From Erwinia sp050410775 (GTDB taxonomy: Bacteria; Pseudomonadota; Gammaproteobacteria; Enterobacterales; Enterobacteriaceae), in assembly GCF_050410775.1 (NCBI RefSeq), contig NZ_CP191229.1: a stretch of 64,000 nt of DNA, one strand, 5' to 3'. The first letter of the stretch is position 1. Every line of letters begins with the position of its first letter. The translations under genes and the position numbers were made by a program. Below the pieces are notes generated by a model, which was not told the origin of the DNA, made no database searches, and saw only the letters and a list, made by a program, of their open reading frames with translations. Shown here one piece after another: positions 36,463 to 45,095 of the stretch.

Positions 36463-37065
36463 ATGAAACCGAATACACTTGCCTACCGGCTGAACATGGT
36501 CATGTCCATGATGGGAATAACACAAGGTGCTTTAGCTAAAGCATCGGGCGTTTCTCAACCCACGATCTGGCGTCTGACGAAAGGAGAGGCCGAAGGATCC
36601 CGCAAGCTGGTCGATATTGCCCGGGCGCTCGACGTTAACGTCCAGTGGTTAGCCAGCGGCGAAGGAGAGATGAGAGGAACCCATGCTCTGAGTGCTGCGG
36701 ACAAAGTGAAAAGCGGTACTACCGTTGCGGTGTGGGGACCCGAAGGTAAGACAGGCGATCTGGTCTCCGCCCCTAACGGCGTAAAGGCGAAGAAGACCTG
36801 GCGTGCCTACATTCTTGACCGCAACAGCGGCTGCGCGGAAGCCACCGCAGGGAGTATAGTCATCGTCGACACAGAAGTACCACCCGAATCTGGAGATTTA
36901 GTCATGGCCCAGGTGAATTCGAGGGTCTCTGTGTATCGCTATCTTGAAGGTCCCTCCAGTGGTTTTTTGACCGTTGACGATCCGCGTCTCCCCGCCGTGG
37001 AGCTGTCGGATGACTCCGCGTTGATTGGCGTCGCAATCTTCCTAATCCGTGATTTGAGGCGGTAA
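36463..37065 (+). CDS. CI-like phage repressor, S24 fold lacking catalytic Lys
   Basis: The 200-aa protein from the ATG at 36463 (residues before it are unlike the family). The HTH domain reads MGITQGALAKASGVSQPTIWRLTKG (about 14-38), and the C-terminal half resembles S24 peptidases. The Ser aligns in DRNSGC (family S-M), while the position of the catalytic Lys (VKRL) reads VYRY. No Ala-Gly cleavage site is evident. So it is probably a non-cleavable repressor that does not respond to RecA in the usual way. It is divergent from the Q-lysis operon and most likely controls it. Confidence 0.78.
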   Translation: MKPNTLAYRLNMVMSMMGITQGALAKASGVSQPTIWRLTKGEAEGSRKLVDIARALDVNVQWLASGEGEMRGTHALSAADKVKSGTTVAVWGPEGKTGDLVSAPNGVKAKKTWRAYILDRNSGCAEATAGSIVIVDTEVPPESGDLVMAQVNSRVSVYRYLEGPSSGFLTVDDPRLPAVELSDDSALIGVAIFLIRDLRR

Positions 37066-37448
37066 CTGCTCACCTCTTCGCCCTGGAGGATAGTCTCCTT
37101 ATAGTGCCCCCCGGACACTCTGTGCAGCACAGATATCATCAGTTTATCCTCACAAAACCCGCCCTCTGGAACGCATAAGCCACAGAGGGCCTCTGGTGCA
37201 TTGATTCAACTGAATAGATTAGTAAAGCTTTTAATAAAATCGCCATCATATCAGGTAAAAAAAGCCTAAATAATTAACCAAAACCAATCAAATCAACGAG
37301 ATATATCAATAACCAAAGTTATTTGGTCAATAGCCATTGATATTAATAATAACTATAGCTATTGTTTTTAATAAGGAAACATTCCGGGCATTAACAGATC
37401 TGCTGATACTGATTGATTCCCCCCTCTGACCCTGAGAGTGAGGCACCT
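37066..37448. other. AT-rich intergenic region after the repressor
   Basis: The region has an AT-rich stretch (37200-37380) with near-palindromic ATAACTATAGCTATT at about 37350. No gene is supported. Its composition differs sharply from neighbouring flagellar genes, which fits imported DNA. Confidence 0.45.
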
Positions 37449-37622
37449 ATGACCCTAATTATCTGGAAAAAAAGCAAACCGGGCGGCACCAGCAAAAGCC
37501 GTTACAAAGCGCGCCGGGAAGAAAAACTGGCCAGTGTAAATCAGGAAAAGCGGCTGAAAAAAGAGATTGCGGAAACCCTCTCGGGCTGTAGCCCGCGGGT
37601 CTGGAAAGCATTGAGAGAGTGA
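37449..37622 (+). CDS. small basic protein, unknown
   Basis: The 57-aa Lys/Arg-rich peptide starts MTLIIWKKSKPGG, with GAGG 8 bp upstream. Unrecognised. Possibly a phage-derived leftover. Confidence 0.35.
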   Translation: MTLIIWKKSKPGGTSKSRYKARREEKLASVNQEKRLKKEIAETLSGCSPRVWKALRE

Positions 37623-37624
37623 TC

Positions 37625-37738
37625 ATGACTATCTCCTCTGAAAAAGACTGGTTGGATATACAGTATTTTCTTTGGCGGCCGCGATCAACAATTTTCCGCA
37701 GCAGTTTTGAGAGCCTGCTGAAATTCAGACCAATTTAA
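37625..37738 (+). CDS. very small ORF (37 aa), doubtful
   Basis: An ATG at 37625 lies 2 bp after the preceding stop and reads 37 residues rich in aromatics (KDWLDIQYFLWRPRS). The close spacing suggests coupling with the previous ORF, but there is no homologue I know and no strong SD. Confidence 0.25.
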   Translation: MTISSEKDWLDIQYFLWRPRSTIFRSSFESLLKFRPI

Positions 37739-38292
37739 TCAGGACGTGAGAAAGCGATGCCGGATGGCATATCAGAAAGTGTTTGTTAAGGATGCGTCTG
37801 CCGCTGCCCTGCCGGTTACGTGCGGCGCACTGCAGAGACAAACTGAAAGCCGCGTTGAGAACGGCCCGATGTCAGATCTCCGTAAGCGGAAACCGGTCTG
37901 GCTTAATGGGGATAGAAAGAAAAACCGGAAGAGGACGAGCGGCAATGCAGGCAAAACGTAACGTCAATGGCTCCATAAGCAGACTTATGGAGATTGTCAG
38001 CCAACAGATTGCCGCAACAATCTCCGCAGGTGATTAACCGACTTGTGGTTTATAGCTAACGCTCATGGAAGACTTACAGAATATGCAGTTCGCCCCATGG
38101 GGATTTTTAGGCGAAACGCTGAAGAGAGAGAAACGAAACTGACAGCCCTGACAGGCTGGACATTTGAATTTTACAGGTGAGATAAAAACCTTCTTTTTTT
38201 ATTGTAGGGAGCAGACATCCTACCACTCCCTCTCTTAACTGTCCGAATTATCGGGCGCTTTCAGACGAATTACCTTAAATACAACAACGTAG
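37739..38292. other. unassigned stretch before cheV
   Basis: Only short overlapping frames are present, none recognised. A perfect inverted repeat CTCCATAAG/CTTATGGAG lies at 37971-37992 inside a possible 31-codon frame. The plus strand before 38230 has no terminator that I trust. Confidence 0.4.
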
Positions 38293-39258
38293 TTAGCCCG
38301 CAGCCTCTTCCAGAACCTTATGAATGACCGCCGAAAGCTGATTGATCTCAAACTTCGCCACATAGCCATTCGCGCCCACTTTATGCACGTGATCTTCGTT
38401 GGCGCTCCCGGAGAGCGACGAGTGAATCACCACCGGAATCGATCTGAGCTGCTGTTCGCTTTTAATATTACGCGTCAGGGTAAAGCCATCCATCTCAGGC
38501 ATTTCGAGATCGGTCAGCACCAGTCCGATTTTATCGGTGATTGGGCAACCTTCCGCCTGCGCCTCCTGTGCCATCTGCTTGATCTTCGTCCAGGCTTCCA
38601 GTCCGGTTGTATGCATCAGCGCCGGGATCCCCATGACTTTCAGCCCTTGCTCCAGCATGGAACGGGCCACTTTGGAGTCTTCCGCCACAATACAGACCGC
38701 GCCGGGTTTCATCGCGAAGTTCTTCAGGGTAATGTCCCCCTCTTTTACGTCGCGTACCGAAGGCACCACGTCATGCAGAATTTGCTCAACATCCAGCACC
38801 AGCGCCATCTCATTGGCGTGCTGCTCACCCTCAAGCAGGGCAATGCTGGTGATGTTGCGGTTCGCTACGCCGGACTCGGCGGTGTGAACCTGGCTCCAGT
38901 TAAGGCGCACGATATCTTCTACGGACTCTACGGCAAACGCCTGAGTGCTGCGGGCATATTCCGTTACCAGCAGGAGGTTCAGACCGGTGGCAGGCGTACA
39001 GCCCGCCACGGCAGGCAGATCGATCACCGGAATAAGCTGTCCGCGAATATTGGCCATGCCCAGTAGCGGGGATTTCATGCCAGCAGCTTTGGTCACGGTG
39101 GGCATTGGGACAATTTCGCGCAGCTTGAACACGTTAATGCCGTACAACTCTGACTTCCCGCCCGCCAGATCGGAACCCAGACGGAACAGTAAAAGCTCAA
39201 ACTTGTTGGATAATGCGAGATTCGCTCTCTCATCAACCTCTTTCTGGAAATTATCCAC
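38293..39258 (-). CDS. cheV: chemotaxis coupling protein CheV
   Basis: The 321-aa protein has an N-terminal CheW-like domain (FRLG, YGINVFKLREIV, GMANIRGQLIPVIDLP) and a C-terminal receiver domain (phosphoacceptor Asp in VLTDLEMPEMDGF, Lys near the end in GANGYVAKFE). It couples receptors to CheA and adapts by phosphorylation. Present in Salmonella, absent from E. coli. It lies downstream of fliE on the same strand. Confidence 0.95.
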   Translation of the reverse strand: MDNFQKEVDERANLALSNKFELLLFRLGSDLAGGKSELYGINVFKLREIVPMPTVTKAAGMKSPLLGMANIRGQLIPVIDLPAVAGCTPATGLNLLLVTEYARSTQAFAVESVEDIVRLNWSQVHTAESGVANRNITSIALLEGEQHANEMALVLDVEQILHDVVPSVRDVKEGDITLKNFAMKPGAVCIVAEDSKVARSMLEQGLKVMGIPALMHTTGLEAWTKIKQMAQEAQAEGCPITDKIGLVLTDLEMPEMDGFTLTRNIKSEQQLRSIPVVIHSSLSGSANEDHVHKVGANGYVAKFEINQLSAVIHKVLEEAAG

Positions 39259-39295
39259 CTGCTACCTCACCGTTAATGAATCGTTATGACATTCG

Positions 39296-39322
39296 TTATC
39301 GGCAGGATGTAAAACTTCTACA
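39296..39322 (-). promoter_or_regulatory. candidate sigma-28 promoter of cheV
   Basis: Minus strand -10 GCCGATAA (39296-39303, perfect) with 11-nt spacing to a poor -35 TGTAGAAG (39315-39322), overlapping the end of fliE. The -10 is 38 bp before the cheV start. Confidence 0.5.
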
Positions 39323-39629
39323 CCTGCATATTCATAATATCGGTGTAAGCACTCACCAGTTTGTTACGCACCTGGATACCCATCTGCATGGAAACCGAGG
39401 ATTTCTGTAGATCGACCATCACATCGTTAAGGTTGATCCCGGGCTTGCCTAACTGAAAATCCTGCGCCTGCGTGCGTGCTGCGGACTGAATGCCGCTGAT
39501 TTTATCTAACGCCGACTTCAGCTCACCGGCGAAATCCGCATGACCCGCCGCGTCACTCTGCCTGCCGCCCGCCTGAATCGCGGTGGTTTGCAGTTGCTGG
39601 ATGACGCTCTCAATACCCTGAATTGCCAT
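39318..39629 (-). CDS. fliE: flagellar MS ring-rod junction protein FliE
   Basis: The 103-aa protein has the FliE C-terminal pattern (LNDVMVDLQKSSVSMQMGIQVRNKLVSAYTDIMNMQV). It links the MS ring to the rod and is the first rod component exported. It is divergent from the fliF operon, as in E. coli. Confidence 0.96.
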   Translation of the reverse strand: MAIQGIESVIQQLQTTAIQAGGRQSDAAGHADFAGELKSALDKISGIQSAARTQAQDFQLGKPGINLNDVMVDLQKSSVSMQMGIQVRNKLVSAYTDIMNMQV

Positions 39630-39870
39630 TCTTTACTCCGGTCATGTATAGGGTGAAAAATTTTCTGTGGCAAAACTTATCACAATGTCAATGAGACAAA
39701 GCCTCTAAATGAGCCCATAAAACGCAGCTTATCCACCCATCGAAAATTTCGTTTAAGAAAATAATGGCAGCCATTAGAAGTGGGAATGTTATTGCAAGCA
39801 GCATCAGGGAGTCAGTTTTGTTAATGCATAACACGAAACAGTCCGGTCAACTGTCAGGCAGGAAAGAGTC

Positions 39871-41589
39871 ATGAATGCAACCGCTACGCAGGATATTACT
39901 GAGAAGAAAGGGTTAAGTGACCTTTTCGCTCGCCTACGCGCTAATCCTCGTATTCCAATTCTCATTGCGGCAGCGGCGGCTATCGCCATCGTTATCGCCA
40001 TGGTGCTCTGGGCAAAACAGCCCGAGTACCGTGTGCTGTATAACAACCTGAGCAACGAGGATGGTGGTGCCATCGTCACGCAGCTGACCCAGATGAACAT
40101 CCCTTATCGCTTTGATGATGCGGGCGGTGCGCTGATGGTGCCGGCGGAAAAGGTGCATGAACTGCGCCTGCGCCTGGCGCAGCAGGGGCTGCCGAAAGGT
40201 GGCGCCGTGGGCTTTGAGCTGCTGGATAAAGAGAAATTCGGCATCAGCCAGTTCAGCGAGCAGGTCAACTACCAGCGCGCGCTGGAAGGCGAACTCTCAC
40301 GCACCATCGAAACGCTGGGCCCCGTCAAGAACGTTCGCGTTCACCTTGCGATGCCGAAACCGTCGCTCTTTGTGCGTGAGCAGAAAGCCCCCTCCGCATC
40401 CGTTACGCTGACGCTGCAACCGGGTCGCGCCCTGGATCAGGGACAGATCAGCGCTATCGTGCACATGGTTTCCAGCAGCGTGGCGGGCCTGCCGCCGGGC
40501 AACGTTACCGTTGTCGATCAGGCCGGTCATTTGCTGACCCAGTCCGACAGCGCCGGCCGTAACCTTAACGATGCGCAGCTGAAATACGCCACCGATGTCG
40601 AAGCCCGTTTTCAGCAGCGTATTGAAGCAATCCTGAACCCAATCCTCGGCAACGGTAACGTTCACGCCCAGGTGACGGCGCAGATCGACTTTAACGCCCG
40701 CGAGCGGACTGACGAAACCTATGAACCGAACAGTAATCCGGCAAATCAGGCTATTCGTTCGCGCCAGAGCAGCAACAGTCAGCAGCTGGGTGGTCAGTAT
40801 CCGGGCGGCGTACCGGGCGCGCTCTCCAATCAGCCTGCCCCGGCGAATACCGCGCCGGTGACGACGCCACCGAATAATGCCAACGGACAGAATAACGGCG
40901 CTAATGCTGCCAATAATGCGCAGGCCAACCAGGGTACATCGACCAGTACCGCTAACGCTGGCCCGTCGAACACCCGTAATGATGACACCACTAACTACGA
41001 AGTTGACCGCACTATTCTGCACACCAAGATGAATGTGGGCGACGTAAAACGCCTCTCTGTTGCGGTCGTGGTCAACTTTAAAACGGATGCGCAAGGTAAG
41101 CCGGTTGCACTCTCTGAAGAGCAGTTAAAGCAGATTGAAAACCTGACGCGTGAAGCGATGGGCTACTCGGAACAGCGCGGTGACAGCCTGAACGTCGTCA
41201 ACTCGCAGTTTAACGAGACCGATGAGACCGTTGGTGAACTGCCATTCTGGCAGCAGACCTCCTTCATCAATCAGATGATGGAAGCGGGACGCTGGTTACT
41301 GGTGCTGATTGTCGCCTTCATCCTTTACCGCAAGCTGGTCCGCCCACAGCTGCGTCGTAAGGCTGAACAGGAGAAAGTCGCTGCCGAAGCCGCCGTACTG
41401 GCCAGCCAGTCACCTAATGAAAATGATGCCGTGTCGGTCACCCTCTCTAAAGATGAGATCGATCAGGAACGTAAATCTCAGCACCGCATGAGTGCTGAGG
41501 TCATGAGCCAGCGTATTCGCGATATGTCCGAGAATGACCCCCGCGTGGTAGCTCTGGTCGTTCGCCAGTGGATGAAGGAAGAACTATGA
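39871..41589 (+). CDS. fliF: flagellar MS-ring protein FliF
   Basis: The 572-aa protein has a first membrane helix at about 25-46 and a second near residue 470 (WLLVLIVAFILY). The ring-building domains lie between them and include VNYQRALEGELSRTIETL and VRVHLAMPKPSLFVRE. A low-complexity Asn/Ala/Gln linker (about 300-370) precedes the last periplasmic part. The C-terminal cytoplasmic tail binds FliG. It starts the fliFGHIJK operon. Confidence 0.97.
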   Translation: MNATATQDITEKKGLSDLFARLRANPRIPILIAAAAAIAIVIAMVLWAKQPEYRVLYNNLSNEDGGAIVTQLTQMNIPYRFDDAGGALMVPAEKVHELRLRLAQQGLPKGGAVGFELLDKEKFGISQFSEQVNYQRALEGELSRTIETLGPVKNVRVHLAMPKPSLFVREQKAPSASVTLTLQPGRALDQGQISAIVHMVSSSVAGLPPGNVTVVDQAGHLLTQSDSAGRNLNDAQLKYATDVEARFQQRIEAILNPILGNGNVHAQVTAQIDFNARERTDETYEPNSNPANQAIRSRQSSNSQQLGGQYPGGVPGALSNQPAPANTAPVTTPPNNANGQNNGANAANNAQANQGTSTSTANAGPSNTRNDDTTNYEVDRTILHTKMNVGDVKRLSVAVVVNFKTDAQGKPVALSEEQLKQIENLTREAMGYSEQRGDSLNVVNSQFNETDETVGELPFWQQTSFINQMMEAGRWLLVLIVAFILYRKLVRPQLRRKAEQEKVAAEAAVLASQSPNENDAVSVTLSKDEIDQERKSQHRMSAEVMSQRIRDMSENDPRVVALVVRQWMKEEL

Positions 41590-42578
41590 GTCTCACCGGA
41601 ACAGAAAAAAGCGCCATTCTGATGATGACGATTGGCGAAGACCGCGCGGCCGAGGTGTTCAAACACCTCGACTCCCGCGAGGTACAGCACCTCAGCACCG
41701 CGATTGCCAATATGCGTCAGGTTTCACACAAGCAGCTGACCGACGTGCTGCGTGAGTTTGAAATCGATGCGGAGCAGTTTGCTGCGCTCAGCCTGAACTC
41801 TAATGACTATCTGCGCTCTGTACTGATCAAGGCGATGGGTGAAGAGCGTGCTTCGACCCTGCTGGAGGATATCCTCGAAACCCGCGATACCACCAGCGGG
41901 ATGGAAACGCTCAACTTTATGGAACCTCAGGCTGCTGCCGATCTGATCCGCGACGAACACCCGCAGATTATCGCCACCATCCTGGTCCACCTGAAGCGCT
42001 CTCAGGCCGCCGATATCGTGGCGCAGTTCGACGAGCGTCTGCGTCACGACGTAATGCTGCGTATCGCCACCTTTGGCGGCGTTCAGCCTGCCGCGCTGGC
42101 CGAGCTTACCGAAGTGCTTAACGGCCTGCTTGATGGTCAGAATCTCAAGCGTGCGAAGATGGGCGGCGTGAGAACCGCAGCGGAAATCATCAACCTGATG
42201 AAGACGCAGCAGGAAGAAGCCGTTATCGAAGCCGTTCGCGAATTCGACGGCGAGCTGGCCCAGAAAATCATCGACGAAATGTTCCTGTTCGAAAACCTGG
42301 TGGAAGTGGACGATCGCAGCATCCAGCGCCTGCTCCAGGAAGTGGAATCCGAGTCGCTGCTGATCGCCCTGAAAGGGTCCGAGCAGCCGCTACGCGAGAA
42401 GTTCCTGCGCAATATGTCGCAGCGTGCGGCCGATATCCTGCGCGACGATCTGGCCAACCGTGGCCCGATGCGTATGTCTGCAGTAGAGAACGAACAGAAA
42501 GCAATCCTGCTGATTGTCCGTCGCCTGGCAGAAAGTGGCGATATGGTAATTGGCGGCGGCGAGGAACAGTATGTCTGA
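41586..42578 (+). CDS. fliG: flagellar motor switch protein FliG
   Basis: The 330-aa protein (E. coli 331) has the EHPQ motif in DEHPQIIATILVHL and GGVQPAALAEL, with charged C-terminal torque residues (ILRDDLANRGPMRMSAVE). It is the rotor side of the torque-generating interface with MotA. The start at 41586 overlaps the fliF stop by 4 bp; the frame extends 6 codons into fliF but the family begins here. Confidence 0.97.
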   Translation: MSLTGTEKSAILMMTIGEDRAAEVFKHLDSREVQHLSTAIANMRQVSHKQLTDVLREFEIDAEQFAALSLNSNDYLRSVLIKAMGEERASTLLEDILETRDTTSGMETLNFMEPQAAADLIRDEHPQIIATILVHLKRSQAADIVAQFDERLRHDVMLRIATFGGVQPAALAELTEVLNGLLDGQNLKRAKMGGVRTAAEIINLMKTQQEEAVIEAVREFDGELAQKIIDEMFLFENLVEVDDRSIQRLLQEVESESLLIALKGSEQPLREKFLRNMSQRAADILRDDLANRGPMRMSAVENEQKAILLIVRRLAESGDMVIGGGEEQYV

Positions 42579-43263
42579 TCAATCTTCCCTGCCCTGGCAG
42601 CGGTGGCAGCCCAACGACCTTGGGCAGCTTAACAAGCCAGCGTTCGAAGCGTTCGTGGCGCCTGAGCCGCTGGCGGAAGATCCGTTCGCTCAGCAACAGG
42701 TTGAACTTGAGCAGATGCAGAGTCAGGTGCGTAACGAAGCACAGGGTCTTGGCTATGCGGAAGGTCAGCAGCAGGGCTTTGCTGAAGGCCAGAAAGCGGG
42801 CTTTGAGGCCGGCTTTCAGCAGGGACTGGCGGAAGCCCAGCAGCAGCAGGCGCCGCTTCAGGCGCGTATGCAGCAGCTGGTCTCCGAGTTCCACCATACG
42901 CTGGAGGCGCTGGACAGCGTGATCGCTGCCCGTCTGATGCAGCTGGCGCTGGAAGCGGCACGTCAGGTCATTGGCCAGGCGCCGCATGTGGACGGTACCG
43001 CCCTGCTCCGTCAGATTCAGGGCATGATCCAGCAGGAACCAATGTTCAGCGGCAAGCCGACGCTGCGCGTTCATCCGGATGATTTACAGCGCGTTGAGCA
43101 GACGCTGGGCGCCACGCTCAGCCTGCACGGCTGGCGCCTGATGGCGGACAGCACCATCCATCCTGGCGGCTGTAAAGTCAGCGCGGAAGATGGCGATCTG
43201 GACGCCAGCATCGCCACACGTTGGCATGAACTGTGCCGTTTAGCCGCACCTGGAGAACTTTAA
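42571..43263 (+). CDS. fliH: flagellar export ATPase regulator FliH
   Basis: The 230-aa protein has the Gln/Gly-rich repeated helix G..EGQQQGFAEGQKAGFEAGFQQGLAEA, with GxxxG repeats typical of FliH. The C-terminal domain resembles the ATP synthase delta/b subunit (HPDDLQRVEQ, CKVSAEDGDLDASIATRW). It binds FliI and FliN. The start overlaps the end of fliG; the fliI ATG overlaps its stop by one base. Confidence 0.94.
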   Translation: MSDQSSLPWQRWQPNDLGQLNKPAFEAFVAPEPLAEDPFAQQQVELEQMQSQVRNEAQGLGYAEGQQQGFAEGQKAGFEAGFQQGLAEAQQQQAPLQARMQQLVSEFHHTLEALDSVIAARLMQLALEAARQVIGQAPHVDGTALLRQIQGMIQQEPMFSGKPTLRVHPDDLQRVEQTLGATLSLHGWRLMADSTIHPGGCKVSAEDGDLDASIATRWHELCRLAAPGEL

Positions 43264-44624
43264 TGACCACTCGCCTTTCGCGCTGGCTCGGCGCGCTTGA
43301 CTCTTTTGAACAACGTCTGGCCCAGGTGCCAGACGTTCGCCGCTATGGTCGCCTGACCCGCGCCACGGGTCTGGTGCTGGAAGCCACCGGTCTTCAGCTT
43401 CCGCTGGGCGCCACCTGCGTGATTGAGCGCAGCGACGGTCAGACGGTTTCTGAAGTGGAAAGCGAAGTGGTGGGCTTTAACGGCCAGCGTCTCTTTCTGA
43501 TGCCGCTGGAAGAAGTGGAAGGTATCCTGCCCGGCGCACGCGTCTATGCGCGCGTGAGCGGAGCTAACCAGCACAGCGGTAAACAGCTGATGCTCGGTCC
43601 TGAACTGCTGGGTCGCGTGCTGGACGGCAGCGGCCGCCCGCTGGATGGCCTGCCTGCGCCGGAAACCGGCTATCGCGCGCCGCTGATTACGCCGCCCTTC
43701 AACCCGCTTCAGCGTACGCCGATCACAGATGTCCTCGATACCGGCGTTCGCGCTATCAATGCGCTGCTGACCGTCGGACGCGGACAGCGTATGGGTCTGT
43801 TCGCCGGCTCGGGCGTGGGTAAGAGCGTACTGCTGGGCATGATGGCCCGCTATACCAAAGCGGATGTGATTGTCGTCGGCTTGATTGGTGAGCGTGGACG
43901 TGAAGTAAAAGACTTTATCGAAAATATTCTGGGCACCGAAGGCCGCGCCCGGGCAGTGGTGATCGCCGCACCGGCGGATGTTTCTCCTCTGCTGCGTATG
44001 CAGGGTGCGTCCTATGCCACGCGCATCGCCGAAGATTTCCGCGATCGCGGTCAACACGTCCTGCTGATTATGGACTCACTGACCCGCTACGCCATGGCGC
44101 AGCGTGAAATCGCGCTGGCTATCGGCGAGCCGCCCGCCACCAAAGGCTATCCGCCTTCCGTCTTCGCCAAATTACCGGCGCTGGTTGAACGCGCAGGTAA
44201 CGGCATCGACGGCGGTGGTTCTATCACGGCTTTTTATACCGTTCTGACCGAAGGGGACGATCAGCAGGACCCGATCGCCGACTCGGCACGTGCGATTCTT
44301 GACGGCCACATCGTGCTTTCACGTCGTCTGGCGGAGTCCGGCCACTATCCGGCGATCGATATCGAAGCTTCAATCAGCCGCGTGATGGCACACCTGATTG
44401 ATGAACCGCACTACGCCCGCGTTCGCCAGTTTAAGCAGCTGCTTTCCAGCTATCAGCGTAACCGCGATCTGGTCAGCGTAGGCGCGTACGCCGCCGGCAG
44501 CGATCCCACGCTCGACAAAGCGATCAAACTCTATCCCGAGCTGGAGATGTTCCTGCAACAGGGAATGTTTGAGCGCAGCACTTTTGATGACGCCTGCTTA
44601 CATCTACAGGCAATTTTTGGCTAA
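43263..44624 (+). CDS. fliI: flagellar export ATPase FliI
   Basis: The 453-aa F1-beta-like ATPase has Walker A GLFAGSGVGKSVL near 175, Walker B HVLLIMDSLTRYA, and the family's YPPSVF block. It helps unload substrates into the flagellar export gate. The start at 43263 (MTTRLSRW) is chosen by family; the longer frame from 43233 lies in fliH. Confidence 0.97.
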   Translation: MTTRLSRWLGALDSFEQRLAQVPDVRRYGRLTRATGLVLEATGLQLPLGATCVIERSDGQTVSEVESEVVGFNGQRLFLMPLEEVEGILPGARVYARVSGANQHSGKQLMLGPELLGRVLDGSGRPLDGLPAPETGYRAPLITPPFNPLQRTPITDVLDTGVRAINALLTVGRGQRMGLFAGSGVGKSVLLGMMARYTKADVIVVGLIGERGREVKDFIENILGTEGRARAVVIAAPADVSPLLRMQGASYATRIAEDFRDRGQHVLLIMDSLTRYAMAQREIALAIGEPPATKGYPPSVFAKLPALVERAGNGIDGGGSITAFYTVLTEGDDQQDPIADSARAILDGHIVLSRRLAESGHYPAIDIEASISRVMAHLIDEPHYARVRQFKQLLSSYQRNRDLVSVGAYAAGSDPTLDKAIKLYPELEMFLQQGMFERSTFDDACLHLQAIFG

Positions 44625-44648
44625 CGGCACGCCTTTACCGGGGGGGTT

Positions 44649-45095
44649 ATGGCAAAACAGGCATCACCTATAGATACCCTGTGCGATCTGGCACAGAAGG
44701 ACCTGGAAAAGGCCGCCATTCAGCTTGGCGACGTCAGGCGCGCGCAGAAACAGGCCGACGACCAGCTTTCCATGCTGATGAACTATCAGGATGAATATCG
44801 TAAGTCGCTGAATAACAATATGTCTTCAGGAATAACCAGCACCCGCTGGTACAACTATCACCAGTTTATTGAAACGCTGGAGAAGGCTATCGAGCAGCAC
44901 CGGCAACAGCTGTCACACTGGAACAGCCGCCTGGAAGGCGCCCTGCGCTTCTGGCGCGATAAGCAGCAGCGCGTACACGCTTATGAAACGCTCCAGGCCC
45001 GCGCGGCCGCGAACGAATTAGCGATTGAAAACCGTCTCGATCAGAAACGGATGGATGAATTTGCCCAACGGGCATCATTGAGGAAAGGCGAATGA
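44649..45095 (+). CDS. fliJ: flagellar export protein FliJ
   Basis: The 148-aa helical coiled-coil protein has LCDLAQKDLEKAAIQLGDVRRAQKQAD near the start. The FliJ family is the gamma-subunit-like stalk of the FliI ring. It has a GGGGG sequence as SD 8 bp before the ATG. It overlaps fliK by 4 bp. Confidence 0.93.
   Translation: MAKQASPIDTLCDLAQKDLEKAAIQLGDVRRAQKQADDQLSMLMNYQDEYRKSLNNNMSSGITSTRWYNYHQFIETLEKAIEQHRQQLSHWNSRLEGALRFWRDKQQRVHAYETLQARAAANELAIENRLDQKRMDEFAQRASLRKGE

Noticed and set aside
40297..41094. 265-aa ORF antisense to fliF
   Set aside because: Shadow of fliF; no family similarity.
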